The notes under the pieces were generated by a model. It searched no databases and was not told the DNA's origin. It saw only the letters and a list, made by a program, of their open reading frames with translations. From positions 79,574,270 to 79,638,269 of the forward strand of contig JAKGHH010000004.1 in NCBI GenBank assembly GCA_022828595.1: 64,000 nucleotides of DNA. Direction: 5' to 3'. This DNA comes from Nelumbo lutea (lineage: Eukaryota; Streptophyta; Magnoliopsida; Proteales; Nelumbonaceae). The translations under genes were made by a program, and so were the position numbers. Shown here one piece after another: positions 40,876 through 52,936 of this stretch (positions are counted from its first letter, which is position 1; the number at the start of each line of letters is the position of its first letter).

Positions 40876-41820
40876 TTAATTGATGGGTGTCAACTCCATT
40901 TCAACCCAAGTGAGCCATTTTTTTATACTCATAACTTGTAAGGCAACTATTTAAGTATTCTTAATTGTTGGCACACATAAACCAACAACTCAGGTTTGGT
41001 TGACACCCATGAGTTGAATCGGTTGAGGTACTATATGCACCCAGAAGCATTGTTGGTTGTGATGTTTAATTGACACTCGAAAGCCCAATCAGTTTTTAGT
41101 GAAATTCCTATGAGGTTGCCCAAGGAGAATATGTAGTCCCATGGTTTGGCCAAACCTCTAAACCCCTTATTCCGATTTCTCTAGTTAGCTAGGGTTTATG
41201 GGAAAAATCTTCAAAGACCTGTCTTAGGCCTCAATCTAAGTGATAAATCTTCTCCATAAGTCTCCCCTATCTCCCCTGACTGGGCAGCACCGATCTTCAA
41301 TCAATCAATAGCTTACTTCTCCATATACACTATGTACGGGACTAAGAGAAGAAAAGCATGAAGTGGGAAATTGCTCTGGTACCAAAAAGCAAACTGGTCT
41401 AACAATTTCTTACTTGTATAACAAATAAAATAAGGAGGAAGAAGAGGGAATGAGATGTTCACGAGAAAGAAAGTTGGAAGCAAATAGGCAAATAAGAGAG
41501 TGGAATTCATCCCTCTCTCACTCCCTTTATGTAAGTGCTAGAACAAATGAAAGAGAAATTACATGGGTGCCCTCGGTTAGGTGGACCCAAAAAACATAAG
41601 AAATAAGTGTGTTAAGTGCCTATAGAGACAATCCATTACAACAGAAATAAAACGAATAAATAACAGAGCCAAACTAAGGTCCATTCGGTCAAATCTCTCT
41701 ACACAAAATCAATTTTTTATAATCCCATTCCCATGTAAGTCGCATGATTTCAAAATATTCATCTTTGTATCAATTAACTTCTAGTTCACTAAGGGCCATA
41801 ATTAACAATATTCTAACCTA
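40876..41820. other. Intergenic sequence, nothing recognised
   Basis: No coding frame, repeat array or element ends were seen. Confidence 0.4.
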
Positions 41821-41824
41821 GAGG

Positions 41825-42170
41825 CTGATTGGTAATATAGTTGTTTATTTAATAAATATTTTTCATAAAATTTATCTTGAAAAACTTGAAAAGTTATTTG
41901 ATAAATGTTTTTTTAGTGTTGTTTTACAACTAGGTACCATTATATGCCATTAGGTGCCAAATAAGTTGAACAGTAAATAAATTTGGCATTTGGAGAAACA
42001 CTAAAATGAAGCTTTCCCCAAGAGTTGTCTCTCACACAAACCAAGACAAATATTTATTTAATTAATATTTTACCAGACAATTAACATTTCATAATAAATG
42101 CCTATGTGGCAATGGGCTTGCACCATTTTTCAAATAAATGGCAACATAACCAAACACCATCCTTCTTGTA
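41825..42170. mobile_element. MITE of a family with three members here
   Basis: The inverted ends are TGATTGGTAATATAGTTGTT on the left and, reversed, TGTTTGGTTATGTTGCCATT on the right, each followed by TATTT(A/G)A. Parts of the same family are seen at 55667-55780 and 61436-61905, including AAATGAAGCTTTCCCCAA-like and GCCATTAGGTGCC-like segments. Confidence 0.6.
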
Positions 42171-42589
42171 TCATAAGTTGTGTTTGGTTTCCTTAATTTT
42201 CTATTTCTTTCTCTACCTTTTCTTTTAAACCAAACACAACCCAAGGTTGGGTGAGTTCAAGTTGAAGTTTGGGTTAGTGTAAAAAAATATAAGCCCAACT
42301 TCAGCGTTTAGGGTTGAAGTGTTAGACAATCCAATCCAACCCCAACCCAACATGTCTTCAGTTTGTGTGTATGAAGAATATATATCACCAACCTTAGAAT
42401 TGACTAATCCAACTTGCAATTTCACATAGTCTTGAATTTTCTATCATTGGGTGGGTTCAGGCTTAGGCCTTAGATAGCCCAAGCCCAATTAAGGGCTAGC
42501 TCAACCCCATCTCAAACCCCCAAATACGTATATACTTACATACACATGGATACATAAATACTTACATGCATGCATGCTAGCACGCAAGC

Positions 42590-42730
42590 ATATTATATAT
42601 ATATATATATATAAGTAAATTTATATAAAATTTTAGTATGTATTGATTGACTTAATCTATATATATATATATATACACAAATAAATTTATTTAAAATTTT
42701 AGTATGTATTGATTGACTTAATCTAAGCTA
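42590..42730. repeat. TA tracts within a 70-bp direct repeat
   Basis: Two TA runs (about 42592-42613, 42656-42675) are each followed by the same segment ending AGTATGTATTGATTGACTTA. Confidence 0.85.
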
Positions 42731-43539
42731 GGCACGTGCCCAAACCTAACTTGAGTGGATCAAATTTTAGTGTCGATTGATTGTCTAAGCTAAGCCCATG
42801 TAAAAACGCAATTTGAATGCATCAAACTTTAGTGTGGATTTGTGACTGAATTTGACAGGTTGGGTTGACACCAGCTTTGACAAGGCTCATCCCTTATGCC
42901 CAATACATAGTTTCGAGCACTTCCTAGGCTCCTCAGACGTGCGCCCCTATATATTATCAATTATATAATTGATTCAGATATTTAAAAATTTGTATGAAAA
43001 AACAAAAATTGACCGGGCCCAATTATAACTAGAATACAAAACTGGAATCCGGTATTGTTCAATTAGTTTGATAGACCCGACCCTTTGACATGTATTCATT
43101 GAACTGAAAAACCAAATATGCTAATTTGGTTCAATTTATTTAGTTCCCGGTTTGATTTGGTGTGAAATAAAAAAAAAGAAAAGAAAAAACTTAGTTTAGG
43201 TTAGCAAAATTTAATCGAACCGAAAACAAGTTGAATAATCAATAGTAATATACAAACATATATGATATATTTATAGATTATTAGATTTGTTATTCATAAA
43301 TGTATAATAAAATGTTGCACAAACAATATCACTTGTCAAGTAATGAGATTGTATTTAGCATTCCTTATTTTAAGGATAATGTTAAATGCAATTTTAAATT
43401 ACTATTAACCAGATCTCTTACCCACAAGAATCTTACCTACACTTTCCCAGATGACACTAGTGGGTAGGAGGTCCGAACTCGAACTACAAGCTAAAGAGGG
43501 GATGCCTAGCTTGTTTTAGGCCTAATCTCAAAGATTTAT
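42731..43539. other. Intergenic sequence, nothing recognised
   Basis: AT-rich, without frames or repeat ends, up to the left LTR of the gypsy element. Confidence 0.4.
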
Positions 43540-44310
43540 TGATGAAGGAAGATTTGGCCCAACTTTGTAATTACGCAACACATGGCAAAGGCAATAGCTC
43601 GGCACAACAGTACATCTAAGGTGTGAGCACCAAAGGGAAGAACCAGCGGTTCGAACTCCCTACCAGCAGTCCAAACTCCCAACTAGGAGCCCGAACTCCC
43701 CTTAGGCCCCAAGCCAAACCCAAAGGGCAGTAGCACGAACTGGCCTGCCCTATGGCAGTTCGAGACACACCTCCGAACTTAAGACTTCACCTTGCTCACC
43801 ACTCCAGCACTTCGCCTCTAGAACGCCAAACTGAACAACCGTACCATGCCTGACACCGAGGAAGTTCGTATTCAGGGGCGGTGCACATGATTGACTTGGG
43901 ATCTGATGCTTGACAACCGCACTTCAAACGGCCACCTACCACCGCCACCTGTCACTGCCATCTCCAGTTACAGAAACAGCTCCGACAAGGGGCAGTGGCG
44001 GTTCTGTCCTAGCAGAAGGGATGACACCCGAACTGGCAGAAGCACAGAAGTAATCATACCCGACCTGACAGAAGCCTCAAAGTGAGTGCGCGAAGTGGTT
44101 ATAAAAGGCCCCCTACCCCCAACAACAAGGTATGCAAACTTTGCGCCATCTGGTTTTATCTTGCCTTTGAGAGAATACTAACTTGAGCTTCGGAGCAATC
44201 TCACCGGGTTCCCCCCGGAGTTCCCTCATCTTCTCCGTTTCGGGCTCCCCGTTGCTCCAGTCAGAGGAAAGATCATTGACAGCTAGGACCGACCGGATTG
44301 CACACCATCA
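43540..44310 (+). repeat. Left LTR of the gypsy element
   Basis: 771 bp from TGATGAAGGAAGATTTGGCC to GATTGCACACCATCA. A TATA box TTATAAAAGG is near 44099. Differences from the right LTR are frequent and mostly transitions. Confidence 0.93.
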
Positions 44311-44312
44311 AT

Positions 44313-44329
44313 TGGCGCCGTCTGTGGGA
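44313..44329 (+). promoter_or_regulatory. Primer-binding site of the gypsy element
   Basis: TGGCGCCGTCTGTGGGA begins two bases after the LTR. The leading TGGCGCC fits the 3' CCA end of a tRNA; I cannot name the tRNA. Confidence 0.75.
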
Positions 44330-44397
44330 AACGCTTCTAAAAGCCTCCCTCTAGAACTCTCTTAACCTCCTCTTCTTCCAAAAAAACTCCAACACCC

Positions 44398-46437
44398 ATG
44401 GCTTCTTCCAACAATGCCAGACGTGGCACAGAAACGAACACCACCGGACAACAACACCAAGTTCCTGTGGTGTGCATCGGGTAGTTCACCATCCCCCTTT
44501 TAGTGGAAGGGATCCCTAGCTTGAATGCGCCACAAGCAGTGGTGCCCCTGAACCTTCCTGCCTTGAACGTCCCTCTTCCACTCCCTATCGAAGCAACCTT
44601 CGCTGAACCAACTGTTGTCCCATTGGCGACCCGCCAGAACCAGCTGGACGACCTAATGCAATGCATGCAGGCAATGCAAGCCCAAATGCAACAATTCCAG
44701 TATCATAAACTCCAACAGCACCAGATACTACACCACCTCTCTCAACACCATTATCAGCAGCAATTCCCTCAGCTACCCCTAAACCAGTCATTGCTTCCAC
44801 CACAGCACCCTACTCCGAAGCCAGTTAAGGCCTCCCCTCAGGGTGGACGCCCTCACCGAGGAGAAGCTTCCCAACTCCAGAACCCCCTAATAGCCAGGCC
44901 GAAAAGAAAGAAAAATTACCCCCGCCTCGCAGCTCGCAAATGGGTCGGGAACCTCACCCACAAAGTCAACACCTCGGTGCTCCAAGCCTGATTTCCCGCT
45001 CACGGAGAACCGGTTCAGCGCCCTAGCAGCAGACCAACATTCTGGGCCCATCGAGCTAGGCAACACAGAGGCCAGCAGCGCTAGTACCAGGCCCACTCAA
45101 CAAAGCCGCCGACGAAGTCACCGAACTGCCACCCGTGTCCTACCCGAGCTCAGAGGTAAGGAAGAGACGAGCTCGAACGAGGTAAAAGTTGCCCCAATTC
45201 TCTCAGTTCCTTCCCCCCTCGCATCAGAACTCCCGACAATCCCCATGCCCAGAGACTTCAAACTCCCACCTTTGGACAAGTATGATGGGTCCTTTGACCC
45301 CAACGACCACGTCGGTGCTTTCCAGTCCCAAATGCACCTCGCTAGGGCCAGTGAATCATGCATGTGCGTGGCCTTCACCACCACCTTCAGGGGGTGGCCC
45401 ATACCTGGTACCGGAACCTAGCCCCCGGGTCAATAAGAAGCTGGGCCCAGTTCGTGCAGGTCTTCACCGCACACTTCGTTACCAGCAAGCGGTGCCCTAG
45501 AACCGAGGAAAGCATCTTCAGGGTAGTCCAAAGGGAAGGAGAATCCATCCAGGGCTACATCAAGCGGTTCAATGAAGCATGCTTGCAGATACCGCGATTA
45601 GACCCCACGGTACAGGTCACGACGGCCAAGAGAGGGGTAACGCACAAGGAGTTCAAATGGCACATTGTGGCTAGCAAACCCGCGACCGTGGCCGATTTCC
45701 TCAAGTTCGTGGACAAGTTCATGAGAACAGAGAAAGAAATCAACCAAAGAACCAAATGCGGGGTTGAGAAAAGAAAAGGGGAAGGTGAGCCCTCCAACCT
45801 AGGCGACAGAAGAAACCAGGCCCGAGAGGCGAAGCCAAGCCAGCTGTCCCGAGCTCCTTTAGCAGTTCGGACGAATTACACGCCGTTAAACACAAGGCGG
45901 ACCGAGATCTTAATGACAATCAAGGACGCCCCCTACGTAAAGTGGCTACATCGCCTAATGAGTAATCCAAGCGAGAGAAATAAAAATATATACTGTAGTT
46001 TTCATAGAAATCACGGTCATAGTACCGAATAGTGTAATAATCTCCGAGATGAGATAGAGGGACTTATCCGTCGCGGATACTTGAGAAATTTTGTACAACA
46101 TAATGATAATAATAATAAGACAGATAGGCAAGGGGAGCACGGAAAGGATGCCCCTGAATCCATCAGCAGACCGGCCGAAGCCTTGCAGCGACCGCCTCTA
46201 GAAGAGAGGCCAGTTCGGGGAACCATCCATGTGATAGTGGGAGGTTCGGTGGTAGCAGGGTGCACTTCGGCAGCAGCACAAACGTCAGTTCGCGAGGCAG
46301 TCCGAGAAGAACATAACCCTCCAAAGAGGTCGAAGATAAAAGAACCGATCTTTTTCACGGAAGACGACGCGCGAGGTGTCAACTATCCCCACGGTGACGC
46401 ACTCGTCATAAAACTAAGGATCAACGACTTCGAAGTC
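44398..46437 (+). pseudogene. gag of the gypsy element, broken
   Basis: It starts MASSNNARRGTETNT at 44398. The N-terminal part is glutamine-rich (44640-44770, MQAMQAQMQQFQ). The capsid (Retrotrans_gag) domain starts MPRDFKLPPLDKYDGSFDPN at 45246 and continues in another frame from 45358 (WYRNLAPGSI, FVQVFTAHF, ESIQGYIKRFNEACLQI). One base appears lost in the G-run at 45390-45394. A zinc-knuckle-like end (YCSFHRNHGHSTE then CNN) lies near 45990-46040. In-frame stops fall near 44483 and 46030. Gag would package the element RNA. Confidence 0.88.
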
Positions 46438-46740
46438 TAGCGCGTGCTTGTGGACTCAGGTAGTTCGGCGGACATCCTCTTCAAGTCGGCGTTTAACCAA
46501 CTACAGTTGCAGAGAAGCGAGTTGAAACCCGCAAACACTCTTCTGGTGGGCTTCAGCGGAGAGGAAGTCAGGCCCCTCGGGAAGATAACAGTACCTGTGG
46601 ACGTCGGCACATGGCCTTGTGCGGTCAGACTCAACCACGATTTCCTAGTGATCGCGACCCCCTCCCCATACAATGCCATAATAGGGTGGCCAATTATGCA
46701 TATTCTATGGGCATGGTCTCCACCTACTATCTGACAATGA
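46438..46740 (+). pseudogene. Aspartic protease of the gypsy element
   Basis: RVLVDSGSSADILFKSAF shows the catalytic DSG triad, followed by YNAIIGWPIM. A TAG at 46438 separates it from gag and looks like a changed CAG. The reading frame shifts near 46700; sequence such as STYYLTMKFPTDFGVGVA continues in a second frame to about 46970. Confidence 0.88.
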
Positions 46741-46959
46741 AGTTCCCCACGGACTTCGGTGTGGGGGTAGCGTAGGGCGACCAACTTGAGTCCCGCAAGT
46801 GTTATGTTGCCACCCTGAAGGGAAAAACCAAGGCAGCCGACGACCTCGAACTGGAGCGGCCTACTGAGCAGGGCGAGGAACGAGCTTCGCCCACTGAGGA
46901 AACGGTCACGATCCCGACCTCGGCTATAGATCTGGCTCAAACTATAGATCGGTGCTTCC

Positions 46960-48300
46960 ATCAAAGAGCCTCTACTAACCGATCTGGTGAGTTTCTTACT
47001 TCAAAATTTAGATATTTTTGCATGGTCCGCGGCCGATATGCCCGGTATTGACCCCGGCTTTATAACTCACAAACTTAACACTGACCCTGTAGTCAGACCC
47101 ATTAGACAAAAGAAACGCAACTTAGCTCCGAAGCGCTGGAGGGCGATCGACGAGGAGGTCGAAAAGCTCCCTGCAGCGGACTTCATAAGGGAAGTTCATT
47201 ATCCGAGCTGGGTAGCCAACCCAGTGCTGGTGAAAAAGGCAAACAGCAAGTGGCGCATGTGCGTCGACTACACCGACCTGAACTGAGGTTGCCCAAAAGA
47301 CTGCTTCCCCCTCCCCCGAATTGACCACCTAGTGGACGCGACCTCGGGACATGAGCTGCTAAGATTCTTGGACGCCTACTCAGGCTACAACCAAATCAGG
47401 ATGGACCAGTCCGATGAGGAAAAAACAAGCTTCATAACCAAGTTCAGCCTGTACTGTTACAAGGTAATGCCCTTCAGACTGAAGAATGCTGGGGCGACCT
47501 TCCAAAGACTTGTAAATAAGCTTTTTCGGCCCTTAATTGGCACAAAAATAGAATGTTGTGTAGATGACATGGTCGTCAAGATGCAGTTCTCACAGGAATT
47601 AATACAAGACTTAGATTCTGCCTTCCAAATGTGCCTTCGGTGTCACCTCGGGTAAGTTCCTAGGGTACATTGTCAACCGGCGCGGTATCGAGGCCAACCC
47701 GGACAAAATAAATGTCATCTTAGATATGAGACCACCCCCAAAAGTAAAAGAGGTTCAGAGGCTAAACGGCCGCATAGCCGCCCTCAGCCGCTTCATGTCC
47801 AAATCGGCAGACCGCTGTCTCCCTTTCTTTAAGGCGATCAAAGGCAAAGAGTTCGAATGGACCTGAGACTGCCAGCTCGCGTTCGATGAACTAAAGAGCT
47901 ACCTCACCACTGTGCCAACCTTAACCAGGCTCGAGGAGGGCGAGGTCTTAGAACTGTACCTCTCAGCGAGCGACGATGTGGTCAGTTCAGTACTAATAAA
48001 AGAAGTAGATCGGGTCCAGCGGTCCGTCTATTATGTTAGTAAAATTCTGCAGGGAGTAGAGACGAGATACCTGCAGATAGAAAAGCTAGCATACGCACTG
48101 GTAATTGCAGCTCGGAAACTCCGCCCATATTTCTAGGCTCACACCGTCGTCGTCTTGACTGACAAACCTTTGAGACAAGTCTTACTCAAGCCCGAGGTTT
48201 CCGGTCGGCTGACGAAATGGGCCATCGAGCTCAGTGAGTATGACCTCCAGTACAAGCCATGAACTACCATTAAGGCCCAATCCTTAGCAGATTTTATCAC
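46960..48300 (+). pseudogene. Reverse transcriptase and RNase H of the gypsy element
   Basis: It opens with NLDIFAWSAADMPGIDP (47005), then RT motifs WRMCVDYTDLN, FLDAYSGYNQI, GATFQRLVNKLF and CVDD (47557, usually YVDD; the two Asp remain). After 47630 the frame changes with a deletion of about 13 codons before CAFGVTSGKFLGY. RNase H follows (LELYLSASDDVVSSVL, SLADFITE near 48300). Stops occur near 47284, 47864, 48134 and 48261. The family copies element RNA into DNA. Confidence 0.9.
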
Positions 48301-48459
48301 CGAGTGCACATTCAGCCTTGAAGCCCTTGGACCGGTTGAGCCCGACATCCCCAGTTCGGGTGAACCCGAAGCTTCCGAGCCGATAAAGTCTAAACCCCGT
48401 GAAGTAGCAGCCAATGTGGCATCTCTCCTTGTTAGGCCAAGCGCGAACTGGGATGGGGA

Positions 48460-48765
48460 GCCCTGAATCCTTCACGTAGACGGCTCCTCGAACCAGCAGG
48501 GCAGCGGGGCTGGAATAGTCCTATGCGGCCCAGGTGGCACGAAATTGGAATACGCACTACGCTTTGAGTTCGCGGCATCCAACAACGAGGCAGAGTACGA
48601 GGCACAGATAGCTTGGTTGAACCTAGCGCAAAAGGTAAGAGCAAACTCAAAGTAAAGGAAGCTCTGCTCAACTTTCAGTCACACTTCATCAGGCAAATCC
48701 CGAGGTCAGATAACACTGAGGTCGACGCCTTGTCCCGGTTAGCCAGCACGAGTCACAACACCATG
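48460..48765 (+). pseudogene. Second (archaeal-type) RNase H of the gypsy element, deleted core
   Basis: It begins ILHVDGSSNQQGSGAGIVL and contains NNEAEYEA. Around 48630-48650 it jumps to LLNFQSHFIRQIPR and ends VDALSRLAS, with a change of frame. About 35-40 codons, including the expected DSQ-type catalytic Asp, are missing. A second RNase H is typical of the Tat lineage. Confidence 0.82.
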
Positions 48766-50103
48766 AGAATCGTGTACGTAGAGGACTTACCTCGGCCTAG
48801 CATTCTCGGTGGGGCAAAGGAGGTCGCTCCCGTCCTTGAAGCAAAGCTTTGCTGGATCGACTCACTCGTGAGCTTCTTGCTAGATGGAACCCTCCCTACT
48901 GATCGTAATGCAGCCAAGAGGGTGCAGCACCAGGCAGCCAAGAGGGTGCAGCACCAGGCAGCCAAATACGTCAAAATAGACGAACGGTTGTACCGACGGT
49001 CTTACACGCTCCCCTACCTGCGTTGCTTGCAACCTACCAAAGCCGAGCTCGTACTCCGCGACACTCATGAAGGACTCTGCGGCGGACACCTGGGGGGCAG
49101 AGCACTCGCCCAAAAGGTACTTCGACAAGGATACTACTGGCCAACGATGAAGGCAGAAGCCGTCGAGCTCGTCAGAAAATGCGACAAGTGTCAGAAGCAC
49201 GCCAATATCCACCATTAGCCTGCTTTCGACCTCAAGTACCTCACCAGCCCATGGCCCTTTGCGCAATGGGGCATCAACCTCCTGGGGCCATTCCCGCCAG
49301 CAACTGGTGGGAGAAAGTTCCTGGTGGTGGCAGTAGATTACTTCACAAAATGGATAGAAGCTGAACCTCTGGCAACAGTTACAGCCCGAAACATACAGAA
49401 CTTCTTTTGGAAAAACATAGTATGTCGCTTCGGGCTACCTCGGGTACTGATCTCCGACAACGGCAAATAGTTCGAAGATATCAAATTCCAAGAATGGTGC
49501 CAAAATATGGGAATTCGTCAGAACTTCACAACGGTCGCACACCCGCAGGCAAATGGTCAGACAGAAGTAATGAACAGAGCCATCCTCCGCAGACTGAACG
49601 CACGACTAGACCGAGCTAAAGGGTTGTGGGCGGACGAGCTACCAAGTATTTTATGGGATCACCGAACTACAGAAAAAACCGCCACGGGAGAGACCCCCTT
49701 TAACCTCATCTACAACACTAAAGCGATAATCCCAACAAAAATCGAAATACCTACACTACGACTAGAAGCATATGACAATCAGACAAACAGAGACGAGTTA
49801 CGTACCAACCTCGACCTACTGGACAAGGTAAGAGACCTTGCGCACATCCGGACAGCGGCCTACCAGCAGCAAGTAGCTCGGTACTACAACGCTAGAGTAA
49901 AGAAGCGAAGCTTCCGAGTCGGTGACCTGGTTCTCCGTAAGATTATGGTGCCCGAACCCAGTGGGCGCAAACTTGGACCAAATTGGGAAGGGCCCTACAG
50001 AGTAAAGAAAGCGCTCGAAGGGGCATACGAGCTCGAAACCTTAGAAGGAAAACAAGTACCCCGAGCGTGGAACATCGTCAACTTAAGGCGATACTACCTA
50101 TAG
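48766..50103 (+). pseudogene. Integrase of the gypsy element
   Basis: The zinc-binding part has DTHEGLCGGH and CDKCQKHAN (49060-49205). The core has WGINLLGPFPPATGG, ISDNGK, and HPQANGQTEVMNR. The first catalytic residue, normally Asp in GxDLLGP, is Asn here (AAC at 49276). The C-terminal part has RVGDLVLRKI and LGPNWEGPYRV and stops at 50101. Stops lie near 49216 and 49468. A 24-bp in-frame duplication (48910-48957) doubles the peptide AAKRVQHQ. Integrase inserts the DNA copy. Confidence 0.9.
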
Positions 50104-50366
50104 ACTGTCAAGCGAAATGGACGAAATCGCTACTAGAGCCTAAAAGCCAGGATGCCGAGCTAACGAATGAACCTCGGCATAGGCAAAGAGACGGGCAAAG
50201 CGAAGTATTAAACATTGAAACAGGTCGCGCGAGAGCAGTAACCCGGGCAAGAAACAGATCGGGCATATGGTTAGTTCGGGAGAGAACAACCAACACTTAA
50301 CCCATTCCATTACAAGATAAGGAAGATTACATTTGATAAAAATAAAAAAAATAAAAATTTGCATTT
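50104..50366. other. Spacer between pol and the antisense gene
   Basis: Short non-coding stretch with an A-rich run near 50340. Both converging genes end here. Confidence 0.5.
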
Positions 50367-51875
50367 TCACAAGCCCGGAGCTATTTCTTCATTATCAGAA
50401 GGCACTTCGACGACACCCGAAGGTCCTGCCTCGCCCTCGGAATCTGGCTCACCATCGGCAGCGTTGGCCATCTCCTGAGTAATGCGCGAAGTGGATATGG
50501 AACTGATATCGAGCTCGAGGTACGTGTTCCGGATCATTCACCGGCTCAGTTTAAATCCCCTCCTATACGAGTCCACCATCAGGTCATCAAAGCACATCGA
50601 GGCGATGTATTCATCAACGGCCTTCTTCTTGGAATCTTCGATGCCTTGGGAAAAGATATGCGTTTTCTCCCTTATGTCCTCCGGAAGGTATTCGACTTGA
50701 TGCTGCAGGTCCAGCCTCAGGTCTGCCATATGCTTCACAACCACCCCCATGGCCTCGGCATCCCTCTGAGACCTCGCCTGCCTGGCCATAGCAGCGCGAG
50801 CAGCCTCCTCAACAGCATGAGCAGCCGCCTCAGCAGCTCGGGTAGTTCCCTCGGCGGCACGGAAAGCCTCTTCGGCAGCTCGCGCCTGCCTCGAGTTCCT
50901 CTCCACCTGGGCCGCCAAGGCATGAATAAAAGAGTTCACCTACCAAAAGGAACAAGTGATTAAGAGAACAACAACAAGAGGCATAAAAACAAAGAACGTC
51001 AAGAAATCTGACTCATCACTATAGCATGAGTAGCGGCACTACAGGCGACCTGGTTCAAAGGAAGATCGGTCCATGTTGTGATCTCCTCGGGGAAGGTGGC
51101 TTCCCTACTCTTCTGAAGAGCGTAATTCGGTGACAGCACGCTCCTGAATTCCTCTTGAGCTCCCGAACCTGAAGGCCCAGCTCGCGTATGAGCGAACACA
51201 GAGTAAGCGGGAGCACTAGAGTAGGCGGGGGCACCCATGTGAGTAGTCTCGGCATAAGGGGCCCCTGCCGCTTCTTGCATTGAAGGAGCCACCTCGGGCT
51301 CCCTGGGCGGATCCTCTGATGTGTAGTCTGGTACATGAGACTTCGCATCCTGGGGCAGCTCAGCACGAGTTCGCTTGGCGACCCGCTTCCTCCTCTTCAT
51401 GCCTTGGAACAGGTGCCCACCGCGAGTTCTCTCTGAGTCCATCACACCTGCGAAAAAGAGTTCGGCATTAGAAAAAAACATAAGAACAAAGCAGAACGAG
51501 AAAACCTCTGAGCAAGGAACCTACCCGAACTCAGGCTGGCCGCAATGAGCTTGGCCTCCATCAGGTACTGATGGCATTTTAGCCCTAGCCGTGCGCATTG
51601 CCGGAGGCCCTTCACCGTTTCTTTATCAAGCGTGACACCGGAGTCAGGGGCGGCCACCCCCCACCCGGTCTGAAAATGCCACCCTTGTACATTTCGCACC
51701 ACGAAGTAGTCCCGCTTCCACACCAGGACCTTGTTGGGAAGTTCGTGCAAGAGCTTAAAAGCCGGGCGAGGAGACAAGTAATACGCCCGCCTATTTCCAG
51801 GAAGAGGACCCGCTTGTTTCTTAAGCATTAAAATAGAGAAAAATATCTCCAAGTCTAAAGAAAAGCCCTATTCGC

Positions 51876-51906
<31 letters not shown>

Positions 51907-52347
51907 ATTGTCCCCACCAAGTTACGAATAGAGTTCGGGTGAAACTGGCCGACGGTAACGCCGAAGTGGTTTATGACCTCGACAAGGAGGTGGAAAGGTA
52001 GTTGTAGCCCCGCAGCGAGCTGCTCCCGAAATATCACGATCTCATCAGAACCATGTTCCAAGGAAAACTACCCGAAAGAATGAAATAGGCATACTCCCTA
52101 GGCAAATTGTAAGAGGTAATAAGGGATCGGAGCCCCTCGGGCGTCATGGTCGAAGGACCAAACCTGTCTAGCATCCGACATCGACGAGATGTAGACGAAA
52201 ACTACCCGAAGCGGCTTGGCCTACGGGTTCAAACTCGTCCTCAAGTTCTACCTCTGGTTCGTTAAGGCCATCGGGGGATGCAACTTGGTTAGTAAAACCT
52301 GCATCATACCCACTTGAAGAACCGTTTGAGCTATCCAAGCTAGACAT
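50367..52347 (-). pseudogene. Antisense gene of the gypsy element, Transposase_28-like
   Basis: On the minus strand it starts MSSLDSSNGSSSGYDAGF (52347). It continues with MTPEGLRSLITSYNLPREYA, then IVIFREQLAAGLQLPFHLLV and GQFHPNSIRNLVGT, and further EIFFSILMLKKQAG and YYLSPRPAFKLL. This order matches the plant 'putative gypsy type transposon' family (PF04195), whose function is unknown. A candidate intron 51448-51524 (donor TCGG|GTAGGT, acceptor CGCAG|) joins in frame; a weaker one is 50940-51019. The last part is an alanine-rich probable coiled coil (50538-50939) ending EVPSDNEEIAPGL at 50369. Defects: a frame change near 52050-52170, a T28 run (51876-51903), and a stop at 50538. Confidence 0.75.
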
Positions 52348-52528
52348 CCAGGAGAAAAGGTGGATTCCAAGAAAGTACTCACCCAAAAAAATGTTTGAAC
52401 AGACTCCGGAAATTGGAACAAGCAAAAAACTTTGAAGGCGAACTAAAAAGCCTCGACGTGAGCTAAAACTTGGACGCGAGCTCAAGAAGCAAAACGCAGA
52501 AGTGACAAAACGACTAGAGTCCCCTACT

Positions 52529-52538
52529 ATTTATACGC
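52529..52538 (-). promoter_or_regulatory. TATA box for the antisense gene
   Basis: The minus strand reads GTATAAATAG about 185 bp upstream of the antisense ATG, outside the LTR. It would give this gene its own promoter. Confidence 0.55.
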
Positions 52539-52918
52539 ACAGTAATCGAGAACCAACAATGCAGATCAGAGCCAATTCGACGGCCCGCATTGGCGCTGAC
52601 CGCACGTCCCCTGAGATCAAGACGTGATTGGCGCACATCTTTCTGTAACTGACAAAACGACCAACGCACATCTCCTCGCCTTTCAAACGACAATGGCACG
52701 TTTTTTCAAAATCGAAAAGACCCTTTGTCACGACTCCCAGCGGCGCGCCGCCACGTCTGTCAACATTTGTAAAGCAGGTAGGCACGTCTCCCGCCTTTTA
52801 GGCGCTCGAAAAACCCAAAGAACCCTGACAACGCACCTCACGCTATCAGGATTCGAAGTATGGGACAAATCCACCGACCACCTCGCGAACTCCCCGCGCT
52901 AGGGCAAGACCCTTAGCA

Positions 52919-52936
52919 CAAGGAGTGGGGGGCAAT
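52919..52936 (+). promoter_or_regulatory. Polypurine tract of the gypsy element
   Basis: AAGGAGTGGGGGGC lies directly left of the right LTR and would prime second-strand synthesis. Confidence 0.75.

Noticed and set aside
50538..50939. Alanine-rich frame as an independent host gene
   Set aside because: It lies between the gypsy pol and the right LTR and reads on from the Transposase_28-like part through a plausible intron.
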